In this document: in pieces, positions 5,694 through 5,778 of the stretch
Position numbering within the stretch: position 1 is the first letter of the stretch
Layout: each line of letters opens with the position of its first letter
Origin: CAZLLV01 sp964560325
Lineage (GTDB): Bacteria; Acidobacteriota; Thermoanaerobaculia; Multivoradales; DATKCC01
Assembly: GCA_964560325.1 (NCBI GenBank)
Contig: CAZLLV010000548.1
Location: 1-5,778 of the forward strand
DNA: 5,778 nt
Direction: 5' to 3'
Position numbers and translations under genes: made by a program
Notes under the pieces: model-generated
The model's input: only the letters and a program-made list of their open reading frames with translations
The model's database searches: none
What the model was told of the DNA's origin: nothing

Positions 5694-5778
5694 CATCAGA
5701 TGGCGAAATGCGGGTCGTCTTGGCTGTAAGTGGTCGTGGAATGAGGGGCTTCGGGGAGGTTCGGTGGGGGCGAGCGGG

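Noticed and set aside
5708..5778. ATG-started frame open to the right edge (MRVVLAVSGRG...)
   Set aside because: Only 23 codons are visible, there is no Shine-Dalgarno, and the sequence matches nothing I recognise; a divergent gene cannot be supported from this.

Overview
The window is very GC-rich, with most third codon positions G or C, and densely coding. It reads as a chromosomal housekeeping segment of a Gram-negative bacterium. An RlpA/SPOR envelope protein with a lipoprotein-like signal and a NamZ-type muramidase support a Gram-negative envelope. The GC content and gene mix would fit a lineage such as Acidobacteriota or a deltaproteobacterial group, but the sequence alone does not settle the phylum. 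I see no phage, transposase, CRISPR, tRNA or rRNA.

Layout, left to right. At 1-381 (+) is the C-terminal third of a DUF1343/NamZ exo-N-acetylmuramidase whose 5' end lies outside the window. It overlaps by ATGA a 149-residue protein of unknown function (378-827, +). Five bases later, from a TTG codon with a good Shine-Dalgarno, a class V PLP aminotransferase follows (833-1960, +). After a 52-base gap comes a full-length long-form D-3-phosphoglycerate dehydrogenase, serA (2013-3617, +). A 177-base intergenic stretch then carries a large concentric inverted repeat and a separate 16-base palindrome, followed by a D-alanine-D-alanine ligase, ddl (3795-4871, +). On the opposite strand, ending only 10 bases from ddl, is an RlpA-family septal-ring lytic transglycosylase with a SPOR domain (4882-5637, -). 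Its upstream region (5638-5778) holds a -10-like box and a perfect inverted repeat.

How the genes work together. The aminotransferase and SerA form a plausible two-step route from 3-phosphoglycerate to phosphoserine, with the class V enzyme standing in for SerC. NamZ, Ddl and RlpA all act on peptidoglycan: trimming or recycling, precursor synthesis, and cleavage of denuded glycan at the septum. The first four genes could be one transcript. The palindromic region before ddl probably separates it, and rlpA is a separate convergent unit.

No new multi-gene system is evident. The parts most worth a second look are non-coding: the nested inverted repeat between serA and ddl, the palindrome before ddl, and the inverted repeat over the likely rlpA transcription start. 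The unrecognised small coupled gene is also worth checking.
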